This document shows, in pieces, positions 62,312-64,000 of a DNA stretch of 64,000 nt. Every line of letters starts with the position of its first letter. Position 1 is the stretch's first letter. The stretch is from Bordetella genomosp. 11. Lineage in GTDB: Bacteria; Pseudomonadota; Gammaproteobacteria; Burkholderiales; Burkholderiaceae_B. The notes under the pieces are model-generated. The model was given only the letters and a program-made list of their open reading frames with translations. It made no database searches and had not been told where the DNA came from. A program made the translations under genes and the position numbers. The stretch lies in the NCBI RefSeq assembly GCF_002261215.1, contig NZ_NEVS01000004.1, positions 2,294,001 to 2,358,000 of the forward strand. Direction: 5' to 3'.

Positions 62312-64000
62312 TCAGGGCGTAACGCCAGCGATTTCAAATTCGATCCGGTCGTAACGGCCCCGGCTGTCCATTACCGTAAGCGTATACCGACCGGCGCGCC
62401 CCAACGACACCGTAAACGGATGATCCGCCCGCGCCTGTCCCAGCACCCGGCCGTCCAGCATCCACCATACCTCACCTTGCGCCCCCATCGCGTCTACGTC
62501 GAACGCGATAAGACGCCGTCCCGGCAAAGGCCTCAGAACCGCGCCCTGCGCCAGGCCCACCACCCGCAAGGGTGCCTGGCCCGGATCCGCATAACCCGCG
62601 AACGAGGGTGGGACAGTGTTGTTCAAAGCCCACGCCGCACGCGGTTCCGGACACATTTTGGCCTCCACGCTTTCCCGTCGCACCCCCAGCGGCCAGCAGA
62701 TGACCACGGATTGCACGCTGGGCGGCCGGATACGCGCACGCGCCGGCCCGTCGGGCAGTGCGGCGACCACGTCCCGCAATAATGGCGCGGCGACGTTGGC
62801 GCCAAAAAACCCCGGATTCGGCGTGCCATCGGGCCGGCCCACCCAAACGCCGATCGTCCAATTGTCCGTCACCCCGACTGCCCAGGCGTCACGAAACCCG
62901 AAACTCGTGCCCGTCTTCCAGGCCAATGCCTTGCCTGGCGCACCGCTTTGGTGAAACGGCCGGTCCGGATGGCCTCCGCCTTCGAGGATATCGCGCACTA
63001 TCCATGCCGCGCCCGCGCTGATCATGCGGGACTCCAGCAAGGGTTCGGCCGGATCGAGCCGCGGATGGCCGGCCAGGCCGTCGCGCGCCAGGGCACGGTA
63101 TGCGCCCACCAGTTCTTCCAAGGTGGTGCCACCACCGCCCAAAATCAAGCTTAGATTCGGCGAAGCCCCCGCCGGCATGCGCAGACGAACGCCACCGCTA
63201 AGCATAACCGAAGCAAAATGCGCCGGTCCGACACGATCCAGCAAGTCCACCGCCGGTACGTTGAGCGAGCGTTGCAATGCTTGCGCAACGCTGACCGGAC
63301 CCGAGAATGCCGCCTGGAAATTGCCCGGCGCATAACCGCCGAACGAAATCGGAACGTCCATCAGCAGGCTTTCCGAATGAATCAGGCCATCGTCCAATGC
63401 CAAACCATACAGGAACGGCTTCAGTGTAGACCCGGGCGAGCGCACCGCCGCGACCATGTCCACGTGGGCATAACGGGTATTGTCGGTATAGTCGGCCGAT
63501 CCGGCATACGCACGAATGGCGAGGCTATCGTTATCCATGACAAGCACCGCCATGGAAACCTTGGGCGGCAACGCATCGACGCGATCCAGCAGCAGTTGTT
63601 CCACGCGTGCCTGCAGTTCGGCATCGATGGTGGACGCGATACGCTGCGTTCCCGGCCGGGCGGGAGATCCGGCGGCCGATCCCATGCACGTGGGGCAGGA
63701 TACGGTGGACCCGGCCTTCGCCTCGCGCAACAGGCGCTGCGCCGCGAGCGGCGCCAGCCAATGCGCACGCAATGGCGGCGCCATGACCGGTTCCATCTTG
63801 GCGTCGGCCACCTGGCCGGGGGTCCAGCGTCCCAGCGCCGCCATGCGATCCAGCACCTTATCGCGGGCGGAGCGGGCCAGTTCCGGGTTGCGGTCGGGAC
63901 GCAGCAGCGACGGCGACTGCGGCAAGGCCGTCAACAGTGCGGACTCGCCGGCGCTGAGATCGCGCGCGGACTTGCCCAGCCAAAGCCGGGAAGCCATCTC
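62312..64000 (-). CDS. pbpC: Penicillin-binding protein 1C, C-terminal part; 5' end lies outside the window
   Basis: A bifunctional class A penicillin-binding protein of the PBP1C type; only the end of the transglycosylase domain, the transpeptidase and the C-terminal domain are present (about 562 residues). The transpeptidase motifs are S-x-x-K in RSPGSTLKPF near 187 of the fragment, S-x-N in RSLNVPAVD near 242, and KTGTSFGF near 364. A C-terminal domain of about 90 residues (Ig-like BiPBP_C type) follows. The reading frame is open to the window edge at 64000. Stop codon at 62312 is 55 bases before the clpA start. Confidence 0.93.
   Translation of the reverse strand, partial: EMASRLWLGKSARDLSAGESALLTALPQSPSLLRPDRNPELARSARDKVLDRMAALGRWTPGQVADAKMEPVMAPPLRAHWLAPLAAQRLLREAKAGSTVSCPTCMGSAAGSPARPGTQRIASTIDAELQARVEQLLLDRVDALPPKVSMAVLVMDNDSLAIRAYAGSADYTDNTRYAHVDMVAAVRSPGSTLKPFLYGLALDDGLIHSESLLMDVPISFGGYAPGNFQAAFSGPVSVAQALQRSLNVPAVDLLDRVGPAHFASVMLSGGVRLRMPAGASPNLSLILGGGGTTLEELVGAYRALARDGLAGHPRLDPAEPLLESRMISAGAAWIVRDILEGGGHPDRPFHQSGAPGKALAWKTGTSFGFRDAWAVGVTDNWTIGVWVGRPDGTPNPGFFGANVAAPLLRDVVAALPDGPARARIRPPSVQSVVICWPLGVRRESVEAKMCPEPRAAWALNNTVPPSFAGYADPGQAPLRVVGLAQGAVLRPLPGRRLIAFDVDAMGAQGEVWWMLDGRVLGQARADHPFTVSLGRAGRYTLTVMDSRGRYDRIEFEIAGVTP

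Overview
The window is a 64 kb stretch of high-GC, densely coded bacterial chromosome. Protein sequences and gene order (iscRSUA-hscBA-fdx-iscX next to a low-molecular-weight tyrosine phosphatase, uvrB divergent from tyrB, tig-clpP-clpX-lon, dapCDE, ribF-ileS-lspA-coaBC-dut) point to a betaproteobacterium of the order Burkholderiales, most like Alcaligenaceae such as Bordetella or Achromobacter. This placement rests on recognition, not on a database search. Almost everything is core genome. I see no prophage, insertion sequence, CRISPR array or toxin-antitoxin module.

Layout. 1-2.9 kb (+): end of prfB, an SDR oxidoreductase and lysS. 2.9-9.5 kb (-): the complete ISC iron-sulfur operon, led by iscR behind a clear IscR-type operator and followed by a double-domain methylglyoxal synthase. 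9.9-14.8 kb: tyrosine phosphatase, uvrB (-), tyrB and lexA (+) with an SOS box. 14.9-20.9 kb (-): tig, clpP, clpX and lon, the last with a heat-shock-like promoter. 21-22.7 kb: a UPF0114 membrane protein, a cold-shock protein with a long leader, and tRNA-Leu(UAG). 22.8-28.8 kb (+): dapC-dapD-dapE-prmB and an ABC-F ATPase, tightly overlapped. 28.9-35.2 kb: uvrD, a fatty-acid desaturase, a small secreted protein, rsmB and purN. 35.3-43.8 kb: ribF-ileS-lspA-coaBC, a YdjM-like membrane protein, a DedA protein with a partner of unknown function, and dut. 43.8-47.1 kb: an old-yellow-enzyme, OsmC and mntH. 47.1-51.9 kb (-): a branched-chain amino-acid ABC transporter (livFGMH plus binding protein). 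52.2-56.1 kb (-): trifunctional putA. 56.2-62.3 kb (-): clpA-pqiA-pqiB-pqiC. 62.3-64 kb (-): the end of pbpC.

Functional themes are protein quality control (trigger factor, ClpP, ClpX, ClpA, Lon), iron-sulfur assembly, DNA repair with SOS control (uvrB, uvrD, lexA), lysine/peptidoglycan precursor synthesis, and amino-acid import with proline catabolism. Several regulatory signals can be read directly: an IscR type-1 operator, a LexA box, a sigma-32-like lon promoter, a Fur-like operator on mntH, GGTTA half-sites upstream of putA that could be PutA autorepression sites, and several intrinsic terminators.

I did not find a clearly new multi-gene system. The best leads are a methylglyoxal synthase with a degenerate second copy of its own domain, an orphan plus-strand terminator near 52.2 kb that suggests an unannotated small RNA, the desaturase C-terminal tail, the clpA-pqiABC arrangement without clpS, and an IscR with altered cysteine spacing.
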